Source: Talinum fruticosum
Taxonomy: Eukaryota; Streptophyta; Magnoliopsida; Caryophyllales; Talinaceae
Direction of reading: 5' to 3'
Assembly: GCA_021018815.1 (NCBI GenBank)
Contig: JAITYX010000059.1
Location: 1,488,001 to 1,552,000 of the forward strand
Length of the DNA: 64,000 nt
This document shows positions 37,810 to 54,154 of this stretch, piece after piece (the stretch's first letter is position 1; every line of letters starts with the position of its first letter). The translations under genes and the position numbers were made by a program. The notes beneath the pieces were generated by a model that was given only the letters and a program-made list of their open reading frames with translations, did no database searches and was not told where the DNA came from.

Positions 37810-38700
37810 GAACTCTCCTCTCACTTCTACCGAATTTAGTGCCTACTGGATATCTCTCTGAAAGTGGTTCATAAGAGAACGGGCACCGAGTTCCTCCAAC
37901 ACACGAGTCATGGGTTCCCACGCGGCTGTCTTGAGGACACTAAAATCTGCAAGGGATAAAAGCAAAAGTGCAAATGAAGCACTTCATCAGGCTTAGCCTC
38001 CTTGATTTGCATATTTATTAGGAGGGATTGTATATAAACGCACCAGCAATGGCATTTATTGTTGCTGTATCTACTATATATTATGGTATTATGCGTATGT
38101 GATACGGGGCGTTGTCTGTTTTTGTTGGGGGATCAGATGCTTGTTCTATTCAAGCTGTATGGTGTAGCAGTATCTTAACTTTGATGTCGTAACGAATTTG
38201 TGCTTTGGTTTGGCTCATGGTATAGAAATTTCTGCTCTTCTTACCTTAATGTTCCAAGCTTTAATTCCTTCTTATTTCAGTACAATTTTCGATAACTTTG
38301 AAACTCATGAATTTGTGACTGGAATTGGAATCGATGGTTTTAATTTATGAAGTTCTCGGTTTAAACCTCAAGAAAGAAATCGGAATTAGAACCGGAACCG
38401 ATTGTAGCGAATGTGAGGTACCACTTTCCACTTTGGATCGTATTTGACTGGTTAGGGTTGATCGAAGTACCATTGTCCACTTGGATCTTATTTGACTGGT
38501 TTAGGGTTTCAAAAAAAGAAAAACAAAATAGACACCCTTTTGAGCATTTGAAGCTGTCCTAGAAGAGCATGCGAGATATTTAACTAGTTAGTTAACTATG
38601 ATTTGGCAATAGTGACATAACATGTACAATGAAGAACTCAGCCAAAAGCATAAGCACCCTCCCTAAATACAAGAAATGACATCATTTGAGAATGGATTCT
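37810..38700. other. Spacer between convergent ARI and CPK genes
   Basis: Holds the 3' UTRs of two genes that face each other, only ~890 bp apart. An imperfect ~50 bp tandem duplication is listed separately. No gene seen. Confidence 0.6.
38418..38510. repeat. Imperfect ~50 bp tandem duplication
   Basis: GTACCACTTTCCACTTTGGA followed by TCGTATTTGACTGG and TTAGGGTT recurs as GTACCATTGTCCACTTGGAT with TTATTTGACTGG and TTAGGGTT. Confidence 0.75.
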
Positions 38701-43062
<4,362 letters not shown>

Positions 43063-43395
43063 GATGATTTAAATTTTAATTTTCGCGGGGATGGAATTGG
43101 TTTTATAATATTCTGTTTGGGATCCGCAATCTTCCCCCGAGATGGGATGATTACTATATGAGCACTCTCATCGGGAGGGGAAAAAGCAGGATATGGAGAG
43201 ATTCAGATTTCAGAAGGCGAGCAAATGAGACAAGGAAATGGAGAGGAAATAACTTTAGGGAAGAGAGGAGGTGAAGAGGAAATAAAAGGGAGAAATTGTG
43301 GGAGTAAGTGGACGGTAGAGCGGGAAATTTCTCATGTTGTAAAGTCTTTTTAAAAAGTAGTTGGCTATTTCTATATAAAGTTGCCTTCATTCCTT
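43063..43395 (-). promoter_or_regulatory. CPK24-like 5' UTR and TATA box
   Basis: On the minus strand CTTTATATAG at 43380-43371 is a good TATA box, ~310 bp upstream of the ATG. The leader between is purine-rich on the plus strand (CT-rich in the transcript). Confidence 0.5.
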
Positions 43396-43468
43396 TTTCT
43401 TAGGGGATTTGCTTGCAAATTACCAGTTTGCTATTATGAGATTTGATAGCTCTAATTTGCTATTTATC

Positions 43469-43499
<31 letters not shown>

Positions 43500-45551
43500 T
43501 ATGTATTTATTTCGGGATGAAAAAGGTATAAAATGAAATGGAGGGCGATATCGGACATATAAAAGTAACTACAGCGAAACCATTGAGGGAATCAAATTTG
43601 AGAACAAATATATTTTTTAAAAGTTAAAAAATACTAATGATTAGATTAAGAGTTTAGTACTATTTAACTATTAGATAGTTCATGGTTCCAAATTTGTTGA
43701 AAAGTAATTGGTCTAAGTCATAACTTAATTTTTTTTTAAAAAGCTAAGAAAAAATTTTTAAAAATATCTTCAATTAGTATTAATTGGTCACACCATTTGC
43801 AATTAAAAAGAAATTAAAATATACACAATTCTATCCATAGTTGTATAAATTAGTCTTCACTTCTGACTTCTCCAATGAATCCAAAGACCGACAAACCATA
43901 AAAATTTCCCATATGTTACAGATTTACAAATACAAACTCTTACAGCCGAAAATTTAATAATATAAAAAAACTATCCAGTTGGAACTGTTTTAGATCCCCT
44001 TTTTAACAATTGTGAATTCGGCAAGTTGTTATATAATAGTTTCTCTTGTTGCGTTTTAGCGTTTATAACAGACTTATAACAGCTAAACGTTAAATCATAA
44101 TGGCTCGTAATAGCTAATTTCAGTTAATTATAACCTCTCATAACAGATCGTAACATAATAGTTAACATTTAATCGTACCAGCTTATAATAACTTACAATA
44201 ACTCATACCAGTTAACAATTCGTTTTTATCAAATAAATTTTTTTTTTTGGGACGAAGGGTCAGGTGAAAATGGGGGATCTTCGTGACTCGACGCCTAATT
44301 TGCAAGGTAGATCAGGACCTACGTTATATTTTTACCACGTAAGCAGTGTTGAAAATTTTCTCTCTCCTAACAGTAAAAACTAGTACACACCTAGATAGAG
44401 GGCGTGGGGGAGGGAGAGAGACTGCAAGAAGCCTTGTTTGTTCCTCCTTGTAGTGTGCTGTTAAATAACTAACATCCTTTTGCTTGACAAAAATTGGCGG
44501 GAAGCAAGAGTCATGAAGTAGCCAGGCAACTGAATTGCTCCATTGAGATTCCATCACTTCAACCAGCAGATAGAGAAACCCCATCATTGAGATTGCCAAA
44601 CAGAGGTACTCCTCTTCTGCCATGCCCACCAGAGAGAGACAGAGTGAGAGAGAGAGGGGGGTTAACTTTTGAGGGCTAGTTTGGAAGAAGAGATGGGTGG
44701 AGGGGGTTTATAGAGGAAGGGGAAGTTGGGTTCAATGAATAGATGTGATGTTAGTCTTTTGTAGGTTGCTTAGTTGGGTCAGAATAGAGAACAATCGTCT
44801 AGGTACTTTGTTTCAGGTTCAAATTCAGTGGATTTCATGAGGTTAAGAAAATTGGGAAAAAGCTTGTGGGCATTGTGTCCATGTGGGAAGCTAAATTAAT
44901 CCCTAAAAGGGCAGTGATGTGCAACCCATGCTTGATCTTGCCCTTAGAGATGGTCAATGGGTCAAGTTGGTTTCTGCTGGTTGACTCTGATTTGGGTTGA
45001 GTCACTTTCGGTTTTGGTTAAGTTGGTTCACTTAATTTAAAATATAGTCTGCTTTTCACCTATTTAATGGTTGTATACATTTTGATGGATTTGTTCGAGC
45101 CAGATTATGATTAGACTAGCCTTGGTCAAACTCAAGCCAAAACCCAATTTTTCACTGCAGAAAACAATCTAATTTAGACTCGGATAAGTTGGATTGTGGC
45201 TAGACCAGCCTAAGCCATGCCAAGCTAATCCAATCTTTCATGACTAACTGTTGTATCAGAAAAATGGGAATGTTAATGGAATCAGAACAAAAAAAAAAAA
45301 ATGAAATGATAAAACAAGGGCAACAGGCAGAATAACTGAGAGCAGAGGGGTCAAAAATAATTTCCTCATAAATCTGCACATCCTCTCAACTGATACCTTC
45401 TAAGAGATGCTAAATGACTCTTAGCTTCAGAAATTTACGCGACAATTTCTAGTTTACAAGACACTTGTGGAACAATGTAGCCCACTCTATCTACCTAGTG
45501 CTATTATAAAAAGTTTTGTTACCAAATATACAGATGAAGGAATAGAGAGAT
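43396..45551. other. Spacer between CPK and MUG genes
   Basis: No gene recognised. It contains an (ATT)n microsatellite at ~43,470-43,500. A stretch at ~43,990-44,230 is rich in TAACAG/CTAACG-like motifs that may be a decayed MITE. Short ORFs at 44324-44679 on both strands overlap GA-rich sequence and have no motif. Confidence 0.45.
43470..43500. repeat. (ATT)n microsatellite
   Basis: About ten uninterrupted trinucleotide units. Confidence 0.85.
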
Positions 45552-47316
45552 CTATCTAAGTACCTGACACTGCTCCATACTTTCAGCAAATTCTGCTTTA
45601 CAGGTGGTCTTGTAATGCCCTGTTTGGTTACACCTGCTGCAGTGGACAGTATGTTTCTCCCGGTTTAGATCGTCGACACAAACCCTCTTCTTCTCAGGCC
45701 GGCCTGGTGGGCGCCGAAATTTAGGTGGTCGGACCACTTGAATGTCATCATCATCCACCAGACCTTCCCCTGCCCTTTTCCACTCGATTCTCCCTGGAAT
45801 AGGGTGTAACTGGGGCAAATACGTCTCCCTGTAACTCTCAACTGTGAAATACTTTTCAATAAAGGCATACACATCTTTCCTGCAAGAAAGAAGTGCAGCA
45901 ACTGCATGGGAACATGGAATTCGAAAAGCTGCCAATCCCGGCATGAACAAGAGCGGGTCCCGATGTTCACAATGTTGGAACGCTCAGGAGATATGACTTC
46001 GAACTCAACCTCGTCAGATCGAAGAACTTGATAAGTAGATGCCAAGTTTATAGCTTCTGACATTCGTTTCTCAGCAGAAGGGGCTAATATCAGTGACCAT
46101 GAGTTACTCCTACAGCGTCTCTCTTCAAACTCTGTAGTCAGCTTGCTGTGGATCCTCTCAATCACCTGGATAACAGGCAGCTCACGTGCTTCAAGAATCC
46201 ATTTATTGAATTCCTCAACGTTCGAAGAAAGATGGCCATACCTTGTCCCATTGGAATATACCAGTGCCCACTGAGAAGGGGGAAACTGTTGTACCCATTT
46301 GGCTGCTTCTGGTGAACTCTCCTCGATTTCTGCCATTTTTCTTTGAAGGTGATAACACTCGTCGCACATGCAGCTTTCCACAGTAGATGGACTAGTCTAG
46401 AGTTCTTAAACTCCTTGCCAATGCTCTCAGTCAAGTAGCGCATGCAAAGGGCATGAGACGAATTAGGGAACTTTCTCTTGATCACATCAACTATGCCCTT
46501 TTGCCCATTTGACAAAAATGTAAATTGAGGCATTCTCTCAGTGTTCATCTCCAGTGCTTTATGCAACTCTGACAAGAACCATACCCAGTTATCGTCGCTC
46601 TCCACATCTACTACACCAAAGGCAAGTGGAAACAATCCACCGTCAGCATCAAACGAAGTGGCTGACAATAAGGTTCCCAGATACTTGCTCTTAAGCTCTA
46701 TACCACCAATACAAATAATAGGCAGGCAACCATTTAGGAATCCATATATGGACGCATAAAAAGAAAGAAAGAGACGTTGAAACCGGTTATCCACACTGGA
46801 GGTAAAAACCTCAGCAATACTTCCGGGATTTGATTTCTTTATTTGATCACAGTAAGAAGGAAGAAGGTAATATCCCTCTTCAGAAGACCCATAAATTGCA
46901 GCAAGGCCTCGTTCCTTGGCACGCCAAGCCTGCTTGTACGGTATAGTTATCCCATATTGTTTCTGAATGTCATGCAATATATCTTTTGGTTTGTAATTGA
47001 TATTATTCCGCAGTCGATCTTCAATGAAATTCACAATCCAATCAACAGAAGCCTGATGATGTCCATTCTGAGCATTGCATCCACAAGTATGTGTTGACTC
47101 CAGACTACGTATCATGAATGTGGGGGAATTAGAAATCTTGACAGCACGAATACGCCAGGGGCAGCCCTCTGCAGCACACTTTGCGGTGTAACGGGCCAAA
47201 TCACTTTTGATTATACGAAGCTCAAAGTGCTGTGCGATAGCAGCTTCTTTAATTGCATTTCGGAAGGCCTTGACATCAGGGAACTCCTGCCCCACAACAA
47301 GATTGTATTCCTCCAT
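45552..47316 (-). CDS. MUG1: MUSTANG (MUG1-type) domesticated Mutator transposase-like, two apparent frameshifts
   Basis: Single coding exon from ATG 47316 (MEEYNLVVGQEFPDV, aligning with the N terminus of Arabidopsis MUG1) to the stop at 45552-45554. Order: MuDR DNA-binding domain (CAAEGCPWRIRA, HTCG), MULE transposase domain (SIYGFLNGCLP, KYLGTLLSATSFDADG, GVVDVESDDNWVWFLSEL), SWIM zinc finger (CSCRDWQL..IPCSHAVAALLSC), GRPEKKR tail and CCHC knuckle CSRCNQTGHYKTTC. No terminal inverted repeats were seen, as expected of a domesticated copy. Two positions need an added base: the T-run 46336-46340 (K-MAEIEES junction) and C45922 (QLF-IPCSH junction). Two catalytic Asp positions look replaced (CIGGIELK, LSNGQKG). 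The last residues after MEQ may belong to an intron (CAG|GTACTT). Confidence 0.85.
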
Positions 47317-47346
47317 GAGATTCACAGGTCTTCAAGTTACAACTTA

Positions 47347-47421
47347 TTACTCCTTTGGTTGAGCAATAAAAATCTCATCTTCAGACGAAGCAAGTCCATT
47401 GGAGCAACCCCCACAATCCAT
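47347..47421 (-). CDS. Upstream ORF in MUG1-like leader
   Basis: ATG at 47421 opens 24 codons (MDCGGCSNGLASSEDE, then IFIAQPKE) ending TAA at 47347-47349. It lies 31 nt before the MUG1-like ATG in the same frame but separated by stops. It sits just inside a likely 5' UTR acceptor near 47,459 (TTTTCTGACAG). It could modulate translation of the main frame. Conservation not tested. Confidence 0.4.
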   Translation of the reverse strand: MDCGGCSNGLASSEDEIFIAQPKE

Positions 47422-49085
47422 GTGTGAACAAGGATAGAAACCTCAGAAATTGAACTGTCAGAAAAGAAAAAAAGACAAATATTCAGAGTCCACATTTAGC
47501 ACTACCACCAGTCAAAGACCCACAAATGACAAAACAGACCTGCCTACTATGATAGTAATTCCTATTATTTATCAGTACAACCATGCAAGGATGAACTATC
47601 ATGACTTATGAGGCTACTGCAATTACACAATTGTTGCACGAAATGAGTTTGCTATGATACTCATACTATAGAGGTCGAACCCTTGGAAGGCAGGATACAC
47701 TAAGGACTTGTTTGGTTTAACTTGAGAAGAGAAGATAAAAGAAAATAAGATAACCCCCCTCTCTTTCTCATGTTTGGACTGATTGGAGGACAGAAATAAG
47801 AAAGGCAAGAAAATGAAGTTTAATATAGTGATTGATTTTGCTTCCCTTTAACACACAGACACCGAATTGGGAGTAAATAAAGCTTTGGATTCGTGGGGAA
47901 GTTTCTTCCTCTCTTTTCATTTCCTTTCCTACTTAATTTGTGCATCCAAACATAGGAAATGCTCAAATGCCTATTTTCCTACAAACTTCTTCTTTCCTTT
48001 TCTACAATTTCTTCCAATCCAAGTAGTACAAGTTGTCTCCACACTTGAAATCAAAACAAAAGCAACATTAGGTGAGTACTTATCTCTCTTAGGATGTTTG
48101 TTTAATATTTGACGGTTGTATAGCATGCCTAGTGGTTGAGCTCTTGTTGTTGAATGGCTGTGAGTCAGTGACTCGTGGTTGTGTATATGTGTTTTTCTTC
48201 TGGGTTATGCCAAGTAATTTTCCCAAAAAAAGAAAAAAACACTAACTATTGGGAGGTTGATACTATTTTGGGTCAAGTGCTCAAGTACGATTCTCAGAGA
48301 TCCGCAACCATCCCGATTCTCATTCCCAAGTCAAGCAACACATCTGACCAGCATGTTAATCCTCACCGTACACTACAATTCACTCTCGCAAATCTATGTG
48401 CACGTCTTCTTCCCTCAACATCATTTATGCTCCAAGCACTAAAGTTACAGACACACAACACCCACAGTACAAATACAAAACTCTCAAAAGCCCAATGCAG
48501 ATTTTATCATATCAAATTGAGCATTTCAGATTCAAGCCATGTCAGGTCCCCTAGAGCCGAACAAAGTTAAGTCACAAGCTCCAAATCTAAACCCCATTGA
48601 ATGCATCAAAATTCAACATTTTGGGTTGAACCCAAAACAGCATCTCGTGAAATTCCACTCATGAACTTACCAGCTCTGACTCTTTCTACTTAGGTAGATA
48701 CTTTAATCATCCCATCTAAGAAAGATAAAAGAAACCCAGATACGACGAATATCTCAACATGTTTAATACCTATTAGTTTTAACAACCAATTTCATTACCG
48801 ACAATTTTGCGCAAATTAAGATAAAGAATGAGAATTTCGCAGTTTTGAGCGAGAAAGAGAGAACCTAACCTTGTGAAAGAGTCGGATATGCCCGTTTGGC
48901 AGAATGGAGGTTGCTCGGCGATAAGATTACATTCAAACTCGACTCCTTTACAGGAAAATCAAATAACAGATACTATACAAGCTAATGGGCGGTGAAAATT
49001 TGGAGTTGAAAATCGAGAAATTTAAGGAAAGAGAAAATTTGATGAGGAGAAACCCTAATCTGGAAAATAATAGCCCCCTTCTTTC
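47422..49085 (-). promoter_or_regulatory. MUG1-like 5' UTR intron and promoter
   Basis: A leader exon appears to lie at ~49,060-48,870, with donor AAG|GTTAGG near 48,872. It splices to the acceptor near 47,459, giving a ~1.4 kb 5' UTR intron. A telo-box (AAACCCTAA on the plus strand, ~49,051-49,060) marks the core promoter. ORFs in this stretch (47867-48112, 48175-48570) have no motif. A tRNA A-box-like CTAGTGGTTGAGCTC near 48,129-48,144 may be a SINE remnant. Confidence 0.4.
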
Positions 49086-50285
49086 ATCAGTTTGCTCGGA
49101 TTCATCCACGTACGAATTTATTATTGTTTTATTTTATTTTCCATTTTCATAGGAATATATTTAAGGGTGTTTGTTTTTCGAATAAATTACAAAAATTAAT
49201 ACTAGGGGATTGAAAAATAAAATTAGGTTTTTCATTTGAAATACCCAAATTTTTATACGAGGATGTTAATTAATTTATCAATGAAGTTTTTGAAAATTAT
49301 TAAACGATTTTGGTTCAATTCAAATTTTTATAATTTTTTATATATATATAAAATTAGTGTAATTTCATTACCCTTCGGAAAATTTAACTCATGTACAAGA
49401 AGTATAGGGTGTATCAAATCACCCTATGAAGCAAAAGCTAAGAGTTTCTTTGTAATTAGCTTTTTTACAAATAATTTTTCTTTAATTATTAATCAGATGA
49501 GTTTTTTAATTTTTTTACACATAATTTTTCTTTAATTATTAATCAAATGAGTTTTTATTTTTTTTTAGAGGGGGATTGTGATTAAAGTATTTGTAATATA
49601 ACAGTTCAAAATACAAAATTTTCAAATTTTCTTAATTTAAATCAAAATATAATTAAAATAATAGACGTATGAGTTCACTTTTTTTCCGCTCCTCCTCAAT
49701 GTTTGAAGAAAATTATGTTCACTCATAAGGCTTGATAAAAAAATGTTTTAATAATTAAAATATATAGTATGTTAATATTTATTTAAATATATTGATTATT
49801 TTACATATCACTATAAGGTTAGAATTATTCATTGAGAATTTATTATATCAAAACTGAAAACCCTTCAAAAATAATCAACAAGTTTCACACATTTTGAAAA
49901 TATAGCCCATTATAATATTACCAATCACGTATGTAGATATTTCACTTCAAAAAAAAAAAAAAAAGTACGTAGATATTTTGCATCCCATGCCATGAGAAAT
50001 ACTTGCACTTGTAAACATTGAGGTTTTGTTTAGCAATCTAATACTAGTTCTTTTTAATTTTAAAATTTTGAATAATAAAATCAATGATTATTTTATTTAG
50101 AATTATGTATATTTCTTTCTCGATTTTTTGAAAAGTGTTTTCTCTTTTGGAGAACGAGAGTCGAGAGAGTTCTTATATAAAATTAAAGTTTCATCAAAAT
50201 CTACATGATCACATTTGTTAACTTATAGAAACATAATTACTTAACTAACATTTAATGAGAAGAAATTAGAATCAAACATACGATA
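49086..50285. other. AT-rich spacer
   Basis: Nothing recognised on either strand. The short ORF at 49236-49535 is low-complexity and has no motif. Confidence 0.5.
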
Positions 50286-50527
50286 CTCTTTCGTTTCCCA
50301 ATATATGTCACTTTAATTACTTTATAATTTAAATAAATTATTAATAACTAGTTTATCAATTTTATAATTATTAATTGCTTTGTTTCTATTTTTTTCATTA
50401 ATTTTCTTCATTTTTAATAAAATCTCGCGTCGACTTGATCTTTTAACACAAATTTTATTATAAATTTTGTGTTACTTTGGTAGTTTCTCATAAGCTTAAA
50501 ATGACATGTATTTGGAAACGAAGTGAG
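50286..50527 (+). mobile_element. Stowaway-like MITE, copy 3
   Basis: CTCTTTCGTTTCCCAATATA at the start and GGAAACGAAGTGAG at the end, with TA on both sides (50284-50285, 50528-50529). The body aligns with the copies at 27773 and 28054. 242 bp. Confidence 0.75.
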
Positions 50528-51098
50528 TACTTAATATTGATCTACCTACCTCTCTTCACACATTGAAAAAAAAATCCTTCTAAAATTTGAGGTTATGTTT
50601 GACAAAAATTAATTATTTTAATAGTGGATAATTGTTTGTGTAGAGGATATATATTAGATTTTAACGGTTAGCGAATATCTATTGAACTGAGCGATTGAAG
50701 GAAGTATGCTTAGTAAATCTAGCGATTGAACTAGTTGATTATTAAATTGATGAAAGAATATAAATAATTTTTTAAATATAAATTAACAAGTGGATATCTT
50801 TGACAAAAAAAATACTTCATCGAATATTAATATTTTGTTGATTAAAATTTTGACTCGATAAAAACATAAAACGTTACTCCAAACATTGTGACAAACGAGC
50901 CCTGAATATTGAATTATATAATATTTCTCCAAAATTTATAAATTCCTTTTTTTTCAAATTTGCATTTCCCTAATATCATAATAGATGGACAAGTATCTTG
51001 CTCGATTTTTTGTTTATTTTCACTATTCCCTTCCCATGGAAATGACGCCGAAGAAACGTTTTTCCCAATATTTATTTATTAACCCAAAAAAAAAGAAA
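50528..51098. other. AT-rich spacer and putative 5' flank of small gene
   Basis: No gene recognised. The last ~100 bases before 51099 may be leader sequence of the small three-exon gene. Confidence 0.4.
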
Positions 51099-54059
51099 AT
51101 GACCGCAGAAGATGCAGATTGTTCTTCTGCCGACTGCCGCCATTGCCGCCGCAATTGGATGAAAATTCTTCCTCTGTTTCTCTCTCTTCCGTATGTGTTG
51201 AATGACTCACTCTTCGCAGGTAAACCAATTTCTACAGCTCTATTCTGGCAAATTACTGTCTTCATTTTCTTGTACTATTCTGTTAATGAATGCCCTAGGT
51301 TAGTGGTTTAATTTCATTTTTCTGGGGTTTCTACTGCTAATATTAGCTTGTTTACTGGGGCAATTTTCCCTATGGAATGTTCTATTTGGGGGTAGTCATT
51401 GTCTAGTCAATGTCAATTTTTTTGAACTTTTTCTCAAAAACAAAAAGAACCCAAAGCCTGACATGGATAGGATGTGAGCCGTATGTTTTTGTAACAATCT
51501 TCAAAAACTTTACCACTGTGTTATTTGGTACCCACAATTTTTTCAATTAGAATTATAGTAGACTTAAAACAAACCTTGTAATGAAGTTCTTGGTTCTTAA
51601 TCTAGGGCCCAAAATTTATTTTTCTAGAGATGAAAAGGTCATATATCTTATCCTTCTATTCTAGACCTAACAATCGACAAACATCCATTTGATCAATTGT
51701 TCGAATTTATCCAACTTGAAAAAATCGGGTATGGTCACAATCTTTTTTGTCCGAATTTTGAATTCAAACATTGGTCATGTCCGAATTGAAATTCTAGTCA
51801 AGTTTGGGTTTAACAATTCGAGTTCGAGTTATCCGAGTTTTGTAACTAATTCGGGTTCGAAAAATTCGTACTATTAGACAATTGGGTTATGATATTTAAT
51901 CATTTGGGTTTTTTAAAATTTTTTATGAAAAGGAATTCATTGCTCCAACAAAAACACATTACAGCTCCATATGTACATAAATATATATCGAAGATACAAG
52001 TGAAAACTCACCTTCTAGGAAGGGTTGCTTTCACAAGTAACCCAGGAAATCATTTGGGTTTAGGTATAATTTAAGTTTATTCTACGAGTATAAATTTTCA
52101 GTCAAAAATTCAGATATTCTAGTTCGGACGTAAAAAATTCGGGTTCGGGTTCGGGTTCGGACACATACATAATTTCTTTCCGATTTCCAAAAATTTATAT
52201 CATAAATTTGGACATTCGGACATTTAGGTTCGGACATCGGGCTTTCGGGTTCCGGTTCGGGTATAATCGGGGTGTCCGAATCAGTACTTCGGATAAGGTT
52301 CAAACATGGTGTTTTTGTCCGAATGTTCGAATTGTTCGAACCCCAATTGACTCGAATTCGATTTTTGTCAGTGCTATCTTATCGAGGCAAACTATAAGTA
52401 TGAATATGGATTTAGATATTTAAAATTTCCACCTTTTGATTCTTTAGTGGATCCACACTAGACGATTTTCGCCAACCCCCTCCTCGGCCCCCCAAAAAAA
52501 AATGTGCTGGATATGTAAAATTGGATAAAAGTAGGGTTCTTTGATTGACTAGAATTCATAACAAGTATGAGCAGACTACAGTTTACCCAATTAACCACAA
52601 AAGAAAAAGACCTAATTCAGGCCCAGATACAGTTTCCTAAATTTGAGAAGTGCCCAAACCGTTCCCAATCTAAGTGTTTCTTGCATTCCACCCAGGCACC
52701 AACTCATCCCCCTCTTTTGAGGAAAGATGGTTATATTGTGGTTTGGTTCTTACTTTCCGACAAAGTTGATGTATGACAATGTCTTTCTTATTAAATATTT
52801 GTCTCATTGAGATCATGGCCTCCATGTTTTGATGCTGAATGGATGTTGTGGGTTTATTCAAGGGATCATATCCCCCTTTTTTTTTTTTGTGGGGGGGTGG
52901 CGGGGGAGGTAGTTTTGGAATATAAGATCATATTTCCACACATCATCACCAAATACTATTGAATATCTTTATTAAAATGGGATGCAGTCATTGGGAGCTA
53001 TGGACATTGACACTTTAACACTAAAGTATAACTTGGATTGTTTCTTCATCATTTAAATATGATGGAGATAACAATAAAATAGTGGAAGGCTCTCTTCTCT
53101 TTCTTCCTTTTCAGTTTCTTTGCCCTTTCCAACTAACAAGTTATCATGTTCTCCTACATATTCTACTAACATTGCTGAAAATTCTCCTATTGACCCACTC
53201 AAATTGCTGAAGGTTGATCTCTTTTGCTCTTGTATATTAATTGTTGGTTCTTTTGGACTATTGGCAAAAGTGACGTTGCACTTTGATCATTTCTAACCTT
53301 TATTATAAAGCCTTTATTATAAAGATAATCGTTTAAAAAGAGGGGATGATAAAACAAATCTCATGTTTTTTGTTTTTTAAATTTCAAAAATACCCCCTGA
53401 GGTAGACATATTACTAATGAACATGGAATTCAGGCCGGAGGATACGAGATTTTGAATTTTTTGAGGTAATTTAAATTTCAGTTAGGCTCACGTTAACAAA
53501 CTACAATATATGTAACATAGCTAGTAAAGTTTCCGAGAGTTGGCACTAAAGAACTTGGTTCAAATCCTACTTACACCGGTGCGAGGATGACACTCTTTTA
53601 ATGAAAGAAATATGAGGTTTATTTTATTATTGACTCTAAGCCCTAAAGGGAACATGTATCTCTTGTTGAAAATGTCATGAACGTTTTTCCTAGGAGCTGA
53701 ATTTTTCAGTATATATAAGCTTAATGTAGCTCCTGTTCAGACTTGAGCATCCCTTCATACCAGCTCCAAAATAATGTGAACTTTTACCTTTACCTATATA
53801 CCTATCTTTTTGTCAAAAAGCCTAAAAATTGGTTTGAACTATCTGAAACTATGCTGAATTTTTATTTCATCAATTCCATACAATCTCAAAGCTGATATCT
53901 ATTTACCTAGTTCTAGTTCATCCAATTGTCATCATGTTCAAAATTATAAATCTCAGTGCATATTTTCGTGTTTAGCAAAGGAAAAGTGGCAGTTCTGAAG
54001 GTGGATATGAAGGGATGCAATTCTATGAAGCTGCCCAAGTTCTGAAGAAAATGTGCTGA
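51099..54059 (+). CDS. Small three-exon protein of unknown function (predicted)
   Basis: Three exons, 51099-51219, 53115-53212 and 53976-54059, join in phase to a 100 aa protein. Exon 1 starts MTAEDADCSSADCRHCRRNW with a short hydrophobic stretch (MKILPLFLSLPYVL). Exon 2 reads SLPFPTNKLSCSPTYSTN on to DPLKLLK. Exon 3 reads QRKSGSSEGGYEGMQFYEA and ends LKKMC. Acceptors are good (CTTCCTTTTCAG, TTCGTGTTTAG); the second donor (AAG|GTTGAT) is weaker. I do not recognise the family. The stop lies in GAAAATGTGCTGA: one more A in the A-run would keep the frame open to LIKSQ, so the true C terminus may be longer, given the other apparent single-base losses here. The stop is only ~95 bp before the next ATG. 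Confidence 0.42.
52080..52330. repeat. Degenerate TTCGGG/TCGGAC hexamer repeats
   Basis: GTTCGGGTTCGGGTTCGG is an uninterrupted run near 52,140-52,160. It is flanked by degenerate units of six bases (TTCGGACATTTAGG, TTCGGGTTCCGG) on both sides. Confidence 0.65.
53515..53620 (+). mobile_element. Candidate SINE head
   Basis: A clear Pol III B-box GGTTCAAATCC (~53,558-53,568), preceded by an A-box-like TAGTAAAGTTTCCGAGAGTTGG. It is inside intron 2 of the small gene. No definite 3' end seen. Confidence 0.4.
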
Positions 54060-54154
54060 TAAAAAGTCAGGTTCTTTTTTTTAAATTCCTCTTGTTTCTA
54101 GTTTTTAGCAACGAAAAAGGAAAAAATATATATATAAGGAAAAAGGGGGAAATT

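Noticed and set aside
45552..46381. Programmed ribosomal frameshifting in MUG1-like gene
   Set aside because: Shifts occur at different sites without slippery heptamers, and the same pattern appears in unrelated genes.
53515..53620. Possible tRNA gene from the B-box motif
   Set aside because: No foldable acceptor or anticodon stem; a SINE head explains the B-box better.
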